Below are positions 27,323 through 36,076 of a stretch of 64,000 nt of DNA, piece after piece (position 1 is the stretch's first letter; each line of letters starts with the position of its first letter). The stretch spans positions 186,001 to 250,000 of the forward strand of contig NZ_BNAY01000009.1 of NCBI RefSeq assembly GCF_014654365.1, in the 5' to 3' direction. The position numbers and the translations under genes are program-made. Source of the DNA: Amycolatopsis oliviviridis. Lineage in GTDB: Bacteria; Actinomycetota; Actinomycetes; Mycobacteriales; Pseudonocardiaceae. The notes under the pieces were generated by a model, which saw only the letters and a program-made list of their open reading frames with translations, did no database searches and was not told the DNA's origin.

Positions 27323-28531
27323 CTATCGCTCGCCGGTCGTCGCCGCCACCCGTAGCCGGGTCACGGTCGATCCATGAGGGGCGGGCAGCCGCAGGGGACC
27401 CGCGCCCGGGGTGATGCTGCCGAGCAGGCGGCCGCCCCGGGCCCCGGTCGCCGACGGGAGATTCCCCGGGACGCCGGACCAGGTCAGCCAGCCGAGCAGA
27501 ATGGTCAGGTATGCCTCTTTGCCCGCGCGCGGCAGCCCGTGGTCGTCGCTGGTCTTCAGCGCGGCGCCGGGCAGGTTCCTGGCGAGCGCGGCCATCAGCG
27601 CCGGGTTGTCCGCGCCGCCACCGGAGACGATCACCGTCGCGATGGCGTGGCGACGGCATTCCGCGGCGATGGTCACCGCGGTCAGTTCGGTCAGCGTCGC
27701 GAGGAGATCCTCCGCGCCGACCGGCGGGAGTCCGTCGAGCGCCCGGTCGAGGTACGCGCCGTGGAACAGTTCCTTGCCGGTCGACTTCGGCGGCGCGGCC
27801 GCGTAATACGGGTCGAGCAGCAGTTTCGCCAGCAGGTCGGGCCGGACGGCGCCGCGGATGGCGAGCGCGCCGCCGATGTCCGCGCGCCTGCCGGTGGCCC
27901 GGTGCGCGGCGATGTCCATCAGGGCGTTGCCGGGTCCGGTGTCGTAGGCGAGCACTTCACCGTCCGCCGGGACGACGGTGATGTTCGCGATCCCGCCGAT
28001 GTTGAGCGCAGCGACCGGGCCGAGCGCGGCCATTTCCCGTAGCCACAAGGCGTCCAGCGTGCTGGCGAGCGGTGCGCCGTGCCCGCTGGCGGCGACGTCG
28101 CGCACGCGGAGGTCGGCCACGACGGGCAGTCCGGTGCGCTCGGCGATCCACGCCGGGTTGCCCAGTTGCAGCGTGCCGCGAGCGGCCCCGTCTTCGACCC
28201 AGTGGAACACCGTCTGGCCCAGCGAAGCGACGACGTCCGCGTCACCGCCGGCCAGTTCCTCGACGCCTCGCGCGGCCGCCTCGCCGAAGGCCTGTCCCAC
28301 CAGGGTGTCGAGTTTCGTGAGCTGTTCGGCGGTGCAGGGATTCGGCGGCAAGGCGTCGAGCAACGCCTCACGAAGCGCTTCGGGATACGGGATTTCGAGT
28401 TTGCCGAGCGGGGAAAGCACCACCGTGTCCCCGTCGGCACGCAGTTCGGCGGCCGCCACGTCGATCCCGTCGATCGACGTGCCGGAGATGAGCCCGATCA
28501 CCCGGACCCCAGTGCCGGAGAAAACCGTCAT
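27323..28531 (-). CDS. anmK: Anhydro-N-acetylmuramic acid kinase
   Basis: This is a 402-residue enzyme that cleaves the 1,6-anhydro ring of anhydroMurNAc and phosphorylates it to MurNAc-6-phosphate in peptidoglycan recycling. The ATP-binding LISGTSIDGIDVA lies at the N-terminus. NIGGIANITV and DTGPGNALMD (catalytic Asp) and ASLGQTVFHW are typical of the ASKHA-fold family. The length is near the usual 370-400. ATG 28531 has a weak ribosome site, so the start is not certain. No MurQ etherase is adjacent. It is the first gene of a two-gene operon with the symporter. Confidence 0.94.
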   Translation of the reverse strand: MTVFSGTGVRVIGLISGTSIDGIDVAAAELRADGDTVVLSPLGKLEIPYPEALREALLDALPPNPCTAEQLTKLDTLVGQAFGEAAARGVEELAGGDADVVASLGQTVFHWVEDGAARGTLQLGNPAWIAERTGLPVVADLRVRDVAASGHGAPLASTLDALWLREMAALGPVAALNIGGIANITVVPADGEVLAYDTGPGNALMDIAAHRATGRRADIGGALAIRGAVRPDLLAKLLLDPYYAAAPPKSTGKELFHGAYLDRALDGLPPVGAEDLLATLTELTAVTIAAECRRHAIATVIVSGGGADNPALMAALARNLPGAALKTSDDHGLPRAGKEAYLTILLGWLTWSGVPGNLPSATGARGGRLLGSITPGAGPLRLPAPHGSTVTRLRVAATTGER

Positions 28532-28684
28532 TCGGAGTGGTCTAGCCGTCTCTCCGGAGACCGCGCAAGCGAGACCGTTTCTTCTTGTCCGAAATGAGTC
28601 CTATCCAGTGGGTGTCTGACAAGATCGGCTTCCTTCCCGTGGGGTGTCTACGTCAGGCCGTGCGCGGATGCGAGGATTGACGCC

Positions 28685-30007
28685 GTGTCGAGCACCCCCT
28701 GGTTCTGGATCGTTGTCGTTGCCGTCGTGGTACTGGTCGCCGTCCTGGTGGCCGGGCTGCTCATCGCGCGCCGCCGCCGGATCAGCCTGGACGAGTCCAA
28801 GGCTGCCGACGTCGTCGAGAAGCCGAAGGGCGGCGGATACACCGCGACAGGCGGGATCGCGCTCGCTCCGGGCGGTGAGAAGACCGAAGAGGCCGAAGAG
28901 CCGGAGCATCCTGTCGAGGATCGTCCGGAGACCGACGGCCAGCCCGCCGTCGGGGACGACGCGTCGGTGCCGAGGGATTCCGCGCAGCGCACGGTGCGCG
29001 ACGTCGAACTCCCCGAACCGGCCGAGCCCGCCGAGACCCCGGCGCCCGAACCCGCTCCCGCGGAAGAGATCGCCCCGGCATCCGGGCGCCTGGAGCGGCT
29101 GCGCGGCAGGCTGGGCAAGTCGCGTTCGGTGTTCGGGCAGAGCCTGCTCGGCCTGCTGGGCGCCGGTGACCTGGACGAGGATTCCTGGCAGGACGTCGAA
29201 GACACGCTGCTCATGGCGGACCTCGGCGCCGCGACGACCACCGAGATCGTCGAGCGCCTTCGCGAGGAACTGAAGCGCCGCGCCGTGCGGACGTCCGAAG
29301 ACGCTCGCGCGGTGCTGCAGGAGGTGCTGACCTCCGCCCTGTCGACCGACGCGGTCCGGGCCGTCCGCGCGCTGCCGCACACCGTCGACGGCGTGAAGCA
29401 GCCCGCCGTCGTCCTGGTCGCCGGGGTCAACGGCACCGGCAAGACGACCACCACCGGCAAACTCGCCCGGGTGCTCGTGGCGCAGGGGAGCACCGTCGTG
29501 CTCGGCGCGGCCGACACCTTCCGCGCCGCCGCGGCGGACCAGCTGCAGACCTGGGCCGAGCGGGTGGGCGCCGAGGTCGTGCGCGGCAAGGAAGGCGCGG
29601 ACCCGGCGGCGGTTGCCTTCGACGCCGTCAAACGCGGCAGCGAGGCGGGCGTGGACGCGGTCCTGGTCGACACCGCCGGCCGTCTGCACACCAAGACCGG
29701 CCTGATGGACGAGCTGGGCAAGGTCAAGCGAGTCGTCGAGAAGCAGGCGAAGGTCGACGAGGTGCTACTGGTGCTCGACGCCACCACCGGGCAGAACGGG
29801 CTGATGCAGGCCCGCGTGTTCTCGGAGGTCATCGACGTCACCGGCATCGTCCTGACCAAACTGGACGGCACCGCGAAGGGCGGCATCGTCTTCCAGGTGC
29901 AGCGGGAACTCGGGGTTCCGGTCAAGCTGGTCGGCCTCGGTGAGGGGCCGGACGACCTGGCACCTTTCGAGCCGGGCGCCTTCGTCGAAGCTCTGCTGAG
30001 CAACTAG
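28685..30007 (+). CDS. ftsY: Signal recognition particle receptor FtsY
   Basis: This is a 440-residue GTPase that docks the SRP-ribosome complex at the membrane. An N-terminal membrane helix (WFWIVVVAVVVLVAVLVAGL) is followed by a basic stretch and a long acidic, low-conservation linker to about residue 140. The N domain comes next, then the G domain with P-loop GVNGTGKTTTTGKLAR near 246, LGAADTFRAAAADQL, DTAGR near 328 and TKLDGTAKGG near 390. GTG 28685 is placed directly before the membrane helix. The helix is a feature of actinobacterial FtsY. Confidence 0.97.
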   Translation: MSSTPWFWIVVVAVVVLVAVLVAGLLIARRRRISLDESKAADVVEKPKGGGYTATGGIALAPGGEKTEEAEEPEHPVEDRPETDGQPAVGDDASVPRDSAQRTVRDVELPEPAEPAETPAPEPAPAEEIAPASGRLERLRGRLGKSRSVFGQSLLGLLGAGDLDEDSWQDVEDTLLMADLGAATTTEIVERLREELKRRAVRTSEDARAVLQEVLTSALSTDAVRAVRALPHTVDGVKQPAVVLVAGVNGTGKTTTTGKLARVLVAQGSTVVLGAADTFRAAAADQLQTWAERVGAEVVRGKEGADPAAVAFDAVKRGSEAGVDAVLVDTAGRLHTKTGLMDELGKVKRVVEKQAKVDEVLLVLDATTGQNGLMQARVFSEVIDVTGIVLTKLDGTAKGGIVFQVQRELGVPVKLVGLGEGPDDLAPFEPGAFVEALLSN

Positions 30008-30012
30008 CAAGC

Positions 30013-30065
30013 GACATGAAAGGCCCCTTCATCGCAAATTTTGCAATGAAGGGGCCTTTCATGTC
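30013..30065. terminator. Bidirectional terminator hairpin
   Basis: GACATGAAAGGCCCCTTCAT and its complement face each other across an A/T-rich centre (GCAAATTTTGC), with one mismatch in about 25 pairs. It lies 5 nt after the ftsY stop and 7 nt before the stop of the convergent MFS gene. The motif TGAAAGGCCCCTTCA resembles the outer arms of the hairpins at 3086 and 49854. Confidence 0.8.
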
Positions 30066-30071
30066 ATGTCG

Positions 30072-31571
30072 TCAGGCCGTGACAGGGACGTTCGCATCGG
30101 TCGAGTCCGGAGCGGTCTTCTTGTCCCGCATCACCAGGAAGGCGACCACCGCCGCGGCCAGCACGCCCACCGCGCTCACCAGGAACGTCGTCGACATCGC
30201 CGAGGTGAACGACTCGCGGGCCGCCGCGATGACACCGCCGTCACCGGTGGCGAAGGCGTCGCCGATCGAAAGCCGCGCCTGAGCCGGGGCGGACGCGGGC
30301 ATCTGCGAGGTGAACAGGCTCGACACGACGCTGCCCAGGATCGCGATGCCGAGCGCGGCGCCCAGCTGCTGGATGGTGTCGTTGAGCGCGGAACCGACAC
30401 CGGCCTGCTCCTCCGGGACCTCGCCCATCAGCGCCGAGATCGCCGCCGGCATCGCCAGTCCGCCGCCCGCGCCGAGAAGGAACAGCGCGATCGCCGGCAT
30501 CAGGAAGCCCGAAGTCACCGAAAGCGTCGCGAGCATGCCGAACCCGCCCGACATCACGATCATCCCGACCGTGGCCAGCGCGCGGTTGCCGATCTTCTGG
30601 CCCAGCGTGGCACCGAGGGTGTTGCAGAGCAGCGACGCGACGGCCATCGGGATGAACGCGAGTCCCGCCTGGGTCGGGGTGTAGCCGAGCACGAACTGCA
30701 GGTACTGGGTCAGGAGCAGCAGCAGGCCGCCGTTGCCGATCTGCACCAGCGTGAGCGACAGGCTGCCGCCGCTGAAGTTGCGCTTGCCGAACAGTTTGAG
30801 CGGGACCATCGGCGACGGCGTGTGCCGCTCCCAGAACACGAACCCGGTCAGGCTCACCACCGCGATCGCCAGCGGGATCAGCGTCCCGGCTTCGGCGAAG
30901 CCGTGCTTGGGCAGTTCGATGATCGTCCAGACCAGCGCGACCATGCCGACCGCGGAGAGGATCGCGCCGAGCGGGTCGGGTTTCTGCCACGGGCCCTTCG
31001 ACTCCGGCATCAGCGTGAACGCGGCGAGCACGGCGATGACGACGATCGGCACGTTGATCAGGAAGACCGCGCCCCACCAGAACCACGCGATCAGCACCCC
31101 GCCCAGCACCGGGCCGCCGATCAGGCCGATCATCGCGACCGCGCTCCACGCCGCCATCGCCTTGCGGCGCTCTTCGTCGTCGAAGACGGTGATCAGGATC
31201 GACAGGGTGCTCGGCATGATCAGCGCGCCGCCGACGCCCATCACCGCGCGGGACGCGATCAGTTCGAGTGGATTCGCGGCGAACGCGGCGACGAGTGAGG
31301 CCACTCCGAACAGGAGGAGGCCGATGACCATCACTTTCCGGCGGCCGAACCGGTCCCCGAGACTTCCCGAGGTGAGCAGCAGGCCGGCGAACACCAGGAT
31401 GTAGGAGTCCAGGATCCACTGCGTGTCCTGGGCGCTCGCCCCGAGGTCTTCGGCCAGCGGCGGCACGGCGACCGTCAGCACCATGTTGTCCACGACCAGT
31501 ACGAGCGTGCTCAGGCACAGCACGATCAGGATCCACCAGCGGCGCGGGTCGCGCCTGTCCGGCTCGTTCAT
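30072..31571 (-). CDS. MFS drug efflux transporter, DHA2 (EmrB/QacA) family
   Basis: This is a 499-residue protein with about 14 membrane helices. Motif A is GSLGDRFGRRKVMV in the first loop, followed by ASRAVMGVGGALIMPSTLSI, then motif C-like GLIGGPVLGGVLIAWFWW in helix 5. The first span (LSTLVLVVDNMVLTVAVP) carries the motif-D1-like Asp. ATG 31571 is used. The open frame extends 149 codons further upstream but runs across the promoter region and into the TetR gene, so it is discounted. Divergent from a TetR gene, it is probably induced by the exported compound. Confidence 0.92.
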   Translation of the reverse strand: MNEPDRRDPRRWWILIVLCLSTLVLVVDNMVLTVAVPPLAEDLGASAQDTQWILDSYILVFAGLLLTSGSLGDRFGRRKVMVIGLLLFGVASLVAAFAANPLELIASRAVMGVGGALIMPSTLSILITVFDDEERRKAMAAWSAVAMIGLIGGPVLGGVLIAWFWWGAVFLINVPIVVIAVLAAFTLMPESKGPWQKPDPLGAILSAVGMVALVWTIIELPKHGFAEAGTLIPLAIAVVSLTGFVFWERHTPSPMVPLKLFGKRNFSGGSLSLTLVQIGNGGLLLLLTQYLQFVLGYTPTQAGLAFIPMAVASLLCNTLGATLGQKIGNRALATVGMIVMSGGFGMLATLSVTSGFLMPAIALFLLGAGGGLAMPAAISALMGEVPEEQAGVGSALNDTIQQLGAALGIAILGSVVSSLFTSQMPASAPAQARLSIGDAFATGDGGVIAAARESFTSAMSTTFLVSAVGVLAAAVVAFLVMRDKKTAPDSTDANVPVTA

Positions 31572-31593
31572 CGGGATACCCCCAGAAGTGTTT

Positions 31594-31666
31594 GCGTACG
31601 TTGTTCGGTTGATGCGCACACTGTACGCAGATGGAAACATTGTTCGCAAGGGGGCACGTCGTACGC
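31594..31666. promoter_or_regulatory. Divergent MFS/TetR promoter region with three GCGTAC/GTACGC motifs
   Basis: GCGTAC is at 31594-31599, and its complement GTACGC is at 31623-31628 and 31661-31666. All lie in the 108-nt gap between the divergent transporter and TetR genes, which is relatively AT-rich. They are the best candidate half-sites for the TetR repressor. The spacing is uneven, so the exact operator is not defined. Confidence 0.4.
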
Positions 31667-31679
31667 TAAAGTGGACGGC

Positions 31680-32408
31680 ATGGCAGCAACCGAGGAACAA
31701 GCGATCCAGTCGGTGTGGACGCGGCCCCGCCGCAAGCGGGACCAGCCCGCGCTGAGCCAGGCTCAGATCGTCGCCGAGGCCGTCCGGATCCTGGACGTCG
31801 AAGGCGTCGACGCGCTGAGCATGCGCAGGCTCGGCACCGCGCTGAACGCGGGCGCGACCTCGCTCTACCGCCACGTGGCCAACCGCGACGAACTGATCGA
31901 GCTGGTCGTCGACGAGGTCCACGGCGAGATCGCCCTGCCGGACGGCGACGATCCGGAGAGGTGGCGTGAAGCGGCCGTCATCGGGGCGCGGAGTGTCCGC
32001 GCGATGATCCTGCGGCACCCCTGGGTCGCTTCACTGCTGGGCTCGGTCGGCCTGTCTTACCTGGGGCCGAACGTCATGCGGCTCAACGAGCGGCTGCTGG
32101 CCGTCTTCGTGACCGCGGGCTTCCCCGGCGACGAGGCCGAGCAGGCGATCAGCTCGGTCATGGCGTACGTCATCGGCATGGGGACGAGCGAGGCGGCTTG
32201 GCTCACCACCATCGCGAAGAGCGGCAAAAGCGAGCGAGAGTGGGCGGAACAGCTGCGTCCCGCCGTCGAAGCGGCCGTGCGGGAGCATCCGCATCAGCGG
32301 GAGCGGATCGCCCAGGGTGACGTCGACCCGGAGCGGGTTCGCGAAGAGAAGTTCCGCTACGGGCTGGACAGGATGCTCGACGGTTTGGAGACCAGGCTCA
32401 AACGGTGA
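31680..32408 (+). CDS. TetR-family regulator of the adjacent MFS pump
   Basis: This is a 242-residue regulator with an N-terminal helix-turn-helix (IVAEAVRILDVEGVDALSMR, then ATSLYRHVANRDELIELVVD). The C-terminal helices include LNERLLAVFVTAGFPGDEAE, the TetR_C (Mle-like/TetR_C_1) style found in repressors of efflux pumps. ATG 31680 is chosen; GTG 31671 is in frame, but no ribosome site favours it and the transcript may be nearly leaderless. Its last 11 nt overlap the convergent IclR gene tail to tail. Confidence 0.9.
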   Translation: MAATEEQAIQSVWTRPRRKRDQPALSQAQIVAEAVRILDVEGVDALSMRRLGTALNAGATSLYRHVANRDELIELVVDEVHGEIALPDGDDPERWREAAVIGARSVRAMILRHPWVASLLGSVGLSYLGPNVMRLNERLLAVFVTAGFPGDEAEQAISSVMAYVIGMGTSEAAWLTTIAKSGKSEREWAEQLRPAVEAAVREHPHQRERIAQGDVDPERVREEKFRYGLDRMLDGLETRLKR

Positions 32409-33174
32409 CCCCGTCACGCGAAAGGGTGGAGCCGAGCGAGTTCGCGATCCGCTGGACGACGGGCGCGATCCGCTCGACGGCCTCCACCGTGAGCCGTCCC
32501 GAAGGCCCGGACACCGACACCGCCGCCGGCACCGGCGCGCCCGGGACCGCGACGGCGACGCAGCGGACGCCCAGTTCCTGCTCGGCCTCGTCGAGCGCGT
32601 AACCCTGCTCGGCGATCTTCGCCAGCTCGCGCAGGAGCGCGTCCTGGTCGGTGAAGGTGTGCTCGGTGTACGAGGGCATGCCGGTCCTGGCGAGCAGTGC
32701 CGTGACGTCGTCGGACGGCAGGTGCGCGAGCATCGCCTTCCCCACGCCGGTCCCGTGCGGCAGGAGGCGGCGGCCGACCTCGGTGAACATCCGCATCGAG
32801 TGCTTCGACGGCACCTGGGCGACGTAGACGACCTCGTCCCGCTCCAGGACGGCGAGGTTCGCGGTCTCGCCGACCTCGTCGACCAGTTCCGCCAGCAGTG
32901 GCCGGGCCCACGAGCCGAACTGCATGCTGGCGTTCTCGCCCAGCCGGATGAGCCGGGCGCCCAGCGCGTACCGGCGGTTGGTGTTCTGCCGGACGTAGCC
33001 CAGGTCCACCAGCGTCCTGATCAGCCGGTGGATGGTCGGCATCGGCAGCCCGGACAGTGTCGCCAGCTCCGAAAGACTGGCCTCCCCGCCGGTGTCCGCG
33101 AGATGTTCGAGGAGCTCGAAGGCCCGCTGAAGTGACTGGACGCCGCCATCGCGCCCGTTCTTCTCCGCTGCCAC
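32398..33174 (-). CDS. IclR-family regulator, probable AllR-like controller of glyoxylate and allantoin genes
   Basis: This is a 258-residue protein. The N-terminal winged helix-turn-helix has LQRAFELLEHLADTGGEASL and LSGLPMPTIHRLIRTLVDLG. The C-terminal IclR effector domain has LLPHGTGVGKAMLAHL, a GYALDEAEQELGVRCVAVAV stretch and PAAVSVSGPSGRL. It is divergent from malate synthase (gap 114 nt). IclR-type repressors commonly sense glyoxylate or allantoin derivatives. The malate synthase neighbour and the allantoinase locus in the same window support that role here by inference. Confidence 0.9.
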   Translation of the reverse strand: MAAEKNGRDGGVQSLQRAFELLEHLADTGGEASLSELATLSGLPMPTIHRLIRTLVDLGYVRQNTNRRYALGARLIRLGENASMQFGSWARPLLAELVDEVGETANLAVLERDEVVYVAQVPSKHSMRMFTEVGRRLLPHGTGVGKAMLAHLPSDDVTALLARTGMPSYTEHTFTDQDALLRELAKIAEQGYALDEAEQELGVRCVAVAVPGAPVPAAVSVSGPSGRLTVEAVERIAPVVQRIANSLGSTLSRDGVTV

Positions 33175-33202
33175 CGTGGTACTCCTAACGTCGGCGTTGA
33201 TG

Positions 33203-33217
33203 TTCCGCTATGCAGAA
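33203..33217. promoter_or_regulatory. Candidate IclR operator in the iclR/aceB divergent promoter
   Basis: TTCCGC-TAT-GCAGAA forms a 6-3-6 inverted repeat with one mismatched pair. It lies 29 nt from the regulator start and about 70 nt before malate synthase. The site upstream of allantoinase (TTCCAC-CCA-GTGGAA) has the same geometry and outer bases. Confidence 0.5.
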
Positions 33218-33288
33218 ACTATAGTCCGTCATGTAAAACCGTAGGGACGTTATCTTTAGCCGATCTTTTCCGACGCGGGGTGTTTCAC

Positions 33289-34875
33289 ATGTCTGACCAG
33301 ATCTCAGCCCAGGTGCTCGGTGCGCCCGTCGAGCGTGGAGGCGAGATTCTCACGCCGGAGGCGCTCGCCTTCGTCGCGGGCCTGCACGAGGCCTTCGCCG
33401 CCCGTCGCGACGAGCTGCTGCAGGCCCGGGGCAAGCGCCGCGAAGAGGCCAGGAGCACCGGCAAGCTCGACTTCCTGCCCGAGACCCAGCAGGTCCGCGA
33501 CGGCGACTGGAAGGTGGCCGAGGCCCCGCCCGCGCTGCGCGACCGCCGTGTCGAGATCACCGGCCCGACCGACCGCAAGATGACCATCAACGCGCTGAAC
33601 TCCGGCGCGAAGGTCTGGCTCGCCGACCTCGAAGACGCGAACACGCCGCACTGGGCGAACGTCGTCTCCGGCCAGGTCAACCTGTACGACGCCGTCCGCG
33701 AGACCATCACGCTGGAAAGCGGTGGCAAGAGCTACGCGCTGAAGGACGACGTCGAGCACGCGACCATCGTGGTCCGCCCGCGCGGCTGGCACCTCGACGA
33801 GCGCGGCCTGTCCTTCGGCGGGCGCCAGGCCGTCGGCGCGCTGGTCGACTTCGGCCTCTACTTCTTCCACAACGCTCAGGAACTGCTCAACCGCGGCAAG
33901 GGCCCGTACTTCTACCTGCCGAAGATGGAGAGCCACCTCGAAGCCCGGCTCTGGAACGACGTCTTCACCCACGCGGAGAAGGCGCTCGGCATCGACCATG
34001 GCACCGTCCGCGCGACCGTGCTGATCGAGACCATCCCGGCCGCGTTCGAGATGGAGGAGATCCTCTACGAACTGCGCGAGCACGCCTCCGGCCTCAACGC
34101 CGGCCGCTGGGACTACCTGTTCAGCGTCATCAAGTACTTCCGCGACGCGGGCGAGAAGTTCGTGCTGCCGGACCGCAACTCGGTCACCATGACCGCGCCG
34201 TTCATGCGCGCGTACACCGAACTGCTGGTGCGCACCTGCCACAAGCGGGGCGCGTTCGCGATCGGCGGCATGGCCGCGTTCATCCCGAACCGCAAGGACC
34301 CCGACGTCACCGCCGCCGCGCTCGACAAGGTCCGCGCGGACAAGAGCCGTGAGGCAGGCGACGGCTTCGACGGTTCCTGGGTCGCGCACCCGGGCATGGT
34401 GGACATCTGCCGCGAGGAGTTCGACAAGGTCCTCGGCGACAAGCCGAACCAGCTCGACCGGACCCGCGACGAGGTGTCCGTCACCGCCGACCAGCTGCTC
34501 GACGCGGCTTCCACGCCGGGCGCAGCCACCGCGGCCGGTCTGCGCGCCGCCGTCGACGTCGGCATCCGCTACCTCGCCTCCTGGCTGGGCGGGAACGGCG
34601 CGGCCGCCATCCACAACCTGATGGAGGACGCGGCCACCGCGGAGATCTCGCGGTCGCAGGTGTGGCAGTGGGTGCGCAACGGCACGCGGCTCGACACCGG
34701 CGACAAGGTGACCGAGGAGCTCGTGCGCGGCGTGCTGGCCGAGGTCCGCGGGGAACTCGCCGCGGAGATCAAGCCGGAGCTGCTGGAGCCCGCCGTCGAA
34801 CTGTTCGAGCAGGTCGCGCTCGCCGACGAGTTCCCGGACTTCCTGACCCTGCCCGCCTACGAACGGATCAAGTAG
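33289..34875 (+). CDS. aceB: Malate synthase A
   Basis: This is a 528-residue enzyme that condenses glyoxylate with acetyl-CoA to malate. The length and motifs fit the A-type: VVRPRGWHLDE (active-site Arg), LIETIPAAFEMEEILYELREH, GRWDYLFSVIKYF, NSVTMTAPFMRAY, GGMAAFIPNRKD and WVAHPGMV. ATG 33289 is preferred over the frame's GTG 33280. No isocitrate lyase is adjacent. Together with the purine genes further on, this fits use of glyoxylate released from ureides. The next gene begins 4 nt downstream. Confidence 0.97.
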   Translation: MSDQISAQVLGAPVERGGEILTPEALAFVAGLHEAFAARRDELLQARGKRREEARSTGKLDFLPETQQVRDGDWKVAEAPPALRDRRVEITGPTDRKMTINALNSGAKVWLADLEDANTPHWANVVSGQVNLYDAVRETITLESGGKSYALKDDVEHATIVVRPRGWHLDERGLSFGGRQAVGALVDFGLYFFHNAQELLNRGKGPYFYLPKMESHLEARLWNDVFTHAEKALGIDHGTVRATVLIETIPAAFEMEEILYELREHASGLNAGRWDYLFSVIKYFRDAGEKFVLPDRNSVTMTAPFMRAYTELLVRTCHKRGAFAIGGMAAFIPNRKDPDVTAAALDKVRADKSREAGDGFDGSWVAHPGMVDICREEFDKVLGDKPNQLDRTRDEVSVTADQLLDAASTPGAATAAGLRAAVDVGIRYLASWLGGNGAAAIHNLMEDAATAEISRSQVWQWVRNGTRLDTGDKVTEELVRGVLAEVRGELAAEIKPELLEPAVELFEQVALADEFPDFLTLPAYERIK

Positions 34876-34879
34876 ACAG

Positions 34880-36076
34880 ATGGGGAACGGGCGGCTCACC
34901 GAGGACGTCTACACCGCCGCTGACGCGCGCCTCGCCGAGGCGGACGCGCGCGTCGCGGCCAAATATCCCGGCGAGCCGCCCGGCCGCCAGCCCGTGCACA
35001 CCGTGTACGTGCCCGCGTCGCGCTTCAAGACGCGGCTCGTGGCGGACTGGGGCAAGCAGGCCCTGCGGGTCTTCGGTGAACACGCCGATCAGCTCGGCCT
35101 GGACGCGGACATCGCCGACCGGGTCCGGACCAAACTCCTGACCGAGCCGATCGAAGATCTGCGGATCGACTTCGAGGACGGCCTCGGCAGGCCGGGCGAC
35201 GACGAGGAGGACGCCACCGCGCTCGCCGCGGGGCGGACCCTCGCCGTCACCGGCGGGACGCCGTTCGTCGGCATCCGGTTCAAGAGCTTCGAGCAGGCGA
35301 CCCGGCGCCGCGGCATTCGTACCCTCGATCTCTTCCTGGCGGGCCTGCTGGAAAGCGGGCCGCTGCCGGAAGGTTTCGTCGTCACGCTGCCGAAGGTGAC
35401 CGCCGTCGAGCAGGTCGAAGTGGCGGCGGATGTCCTGGAGCGTCTCGAATCCGCGTACGGCCTGCCCGAAGGTGCCTTGCGGTTCGAAGTCCAGATCGAA
35501 ACATCTCAGTCCATTGTGGACGTCAACGGGACGGTGGCGGTGCCCCGGATCATCGAAGCCGCGCGCGGCCGGTGTTCGGGACTGCACTACGGGACTTACG
35601 ACTACAGCGCCGGTCTCGGGATCAGCGCCGAATACCAGAGCATGGAACACCCGGCCGCCGATTTCGCCAAGCAGCTCATGCAGGTCTCGGCCGCCGGCAC
35701 CGGTGTCCGCCTCTCGGACGGCTCTACCAACAAACTGCCCGTCGGCGACGCGATCCTCCCTGCCTGGCGCGAACACCTGCGGCTGGTACGGCGTTCCCTG
35801 GAGAACGGCTTCTACCAGGGCTGGGATCTGCATCCGCACCAGCTGCCGACCCGGTTCGCGGCGACGTACGCGTTCTTCCGCGAGGGATTCCCGGCGGCGC
35901 TGAGCCGGTTGCGGGACTACGCGGACCAGACCGGACGCGGGGTGCTGGACGAGCCCGCGACGGCGCAGGCGCTGGCGAGTTTCCTGGTGCGGGGCTTGGA
36001 TTGTGGAGCGGTGGACGAGGGGGAGCTCTCGTTCTCGCGGTCCGAATTGGACGGTTACGCGCGACGGACCTTGTGA
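34880..36076 (+). CDS. HpcH/HpaI aldolase or citrate-lyase-like protein (DUF6986 type)
   Basis: This is a 398-residue protein related to the PEP/pyruvate-binding TIM-barrel lyases (CitE, HpcH). LRIDFEDGLG supplies the acidic metal-site motif. LPKVTAVEQVEVAADVLERL and FEVQIETSQSIVDVNG are the usual substrate-site strands, and GLHYGTYDYSAGLGI matches the late barrel region. It is four bases behind malate synthase, so the two are co-transcribed. A role in handling a C2 or C4 acid (glyoxylate, malate, a malyl or ureido derivative) is suggested but not shown. Its 3' end overlaps the convergent ABC gene by 22 nt. Confidence 0.75.
   Translation: MGNGRLTEDVYTAADARLAEADARVAAKYPGEPPGRQPVHTVYVPASRFKTRLVADWGKQALRVFGEHADQLGLDADIADRVRTKLLTEPIEDLRIDFEDGLGRPGDDEEDATALAAGRTLAVTGGTPFVGIRFKSFEQATRRRGIRTLDLFLAGLLESGPLPEGFVVTLPKVTAVEQVEVAADVLERLESAYGLPEGALRFEVQIETSQSIVDVNGTVAVPRIIEAARGRCSGLHYGTYDYSAGLGISAEYQSMEHPAADFAKQLMQVSAAGTGVRLSDGSTNKLPVGDAILPAWREHLRLVRRSLENGFYQGWDLHPHQLPTRFAATYAFFREGFPAALSRLRDYADQTGRGVLDEPATAQALASFLVRGLDCGAVDEGELSFSRSELDGYARRTL

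Noticed and set aside
31572-32018. N-terminal extension of the MFS transporter
   Set aside because: It would run across the divergent promoter and into the TetR gene. ATG 31571 directly precedes the first membrane span.
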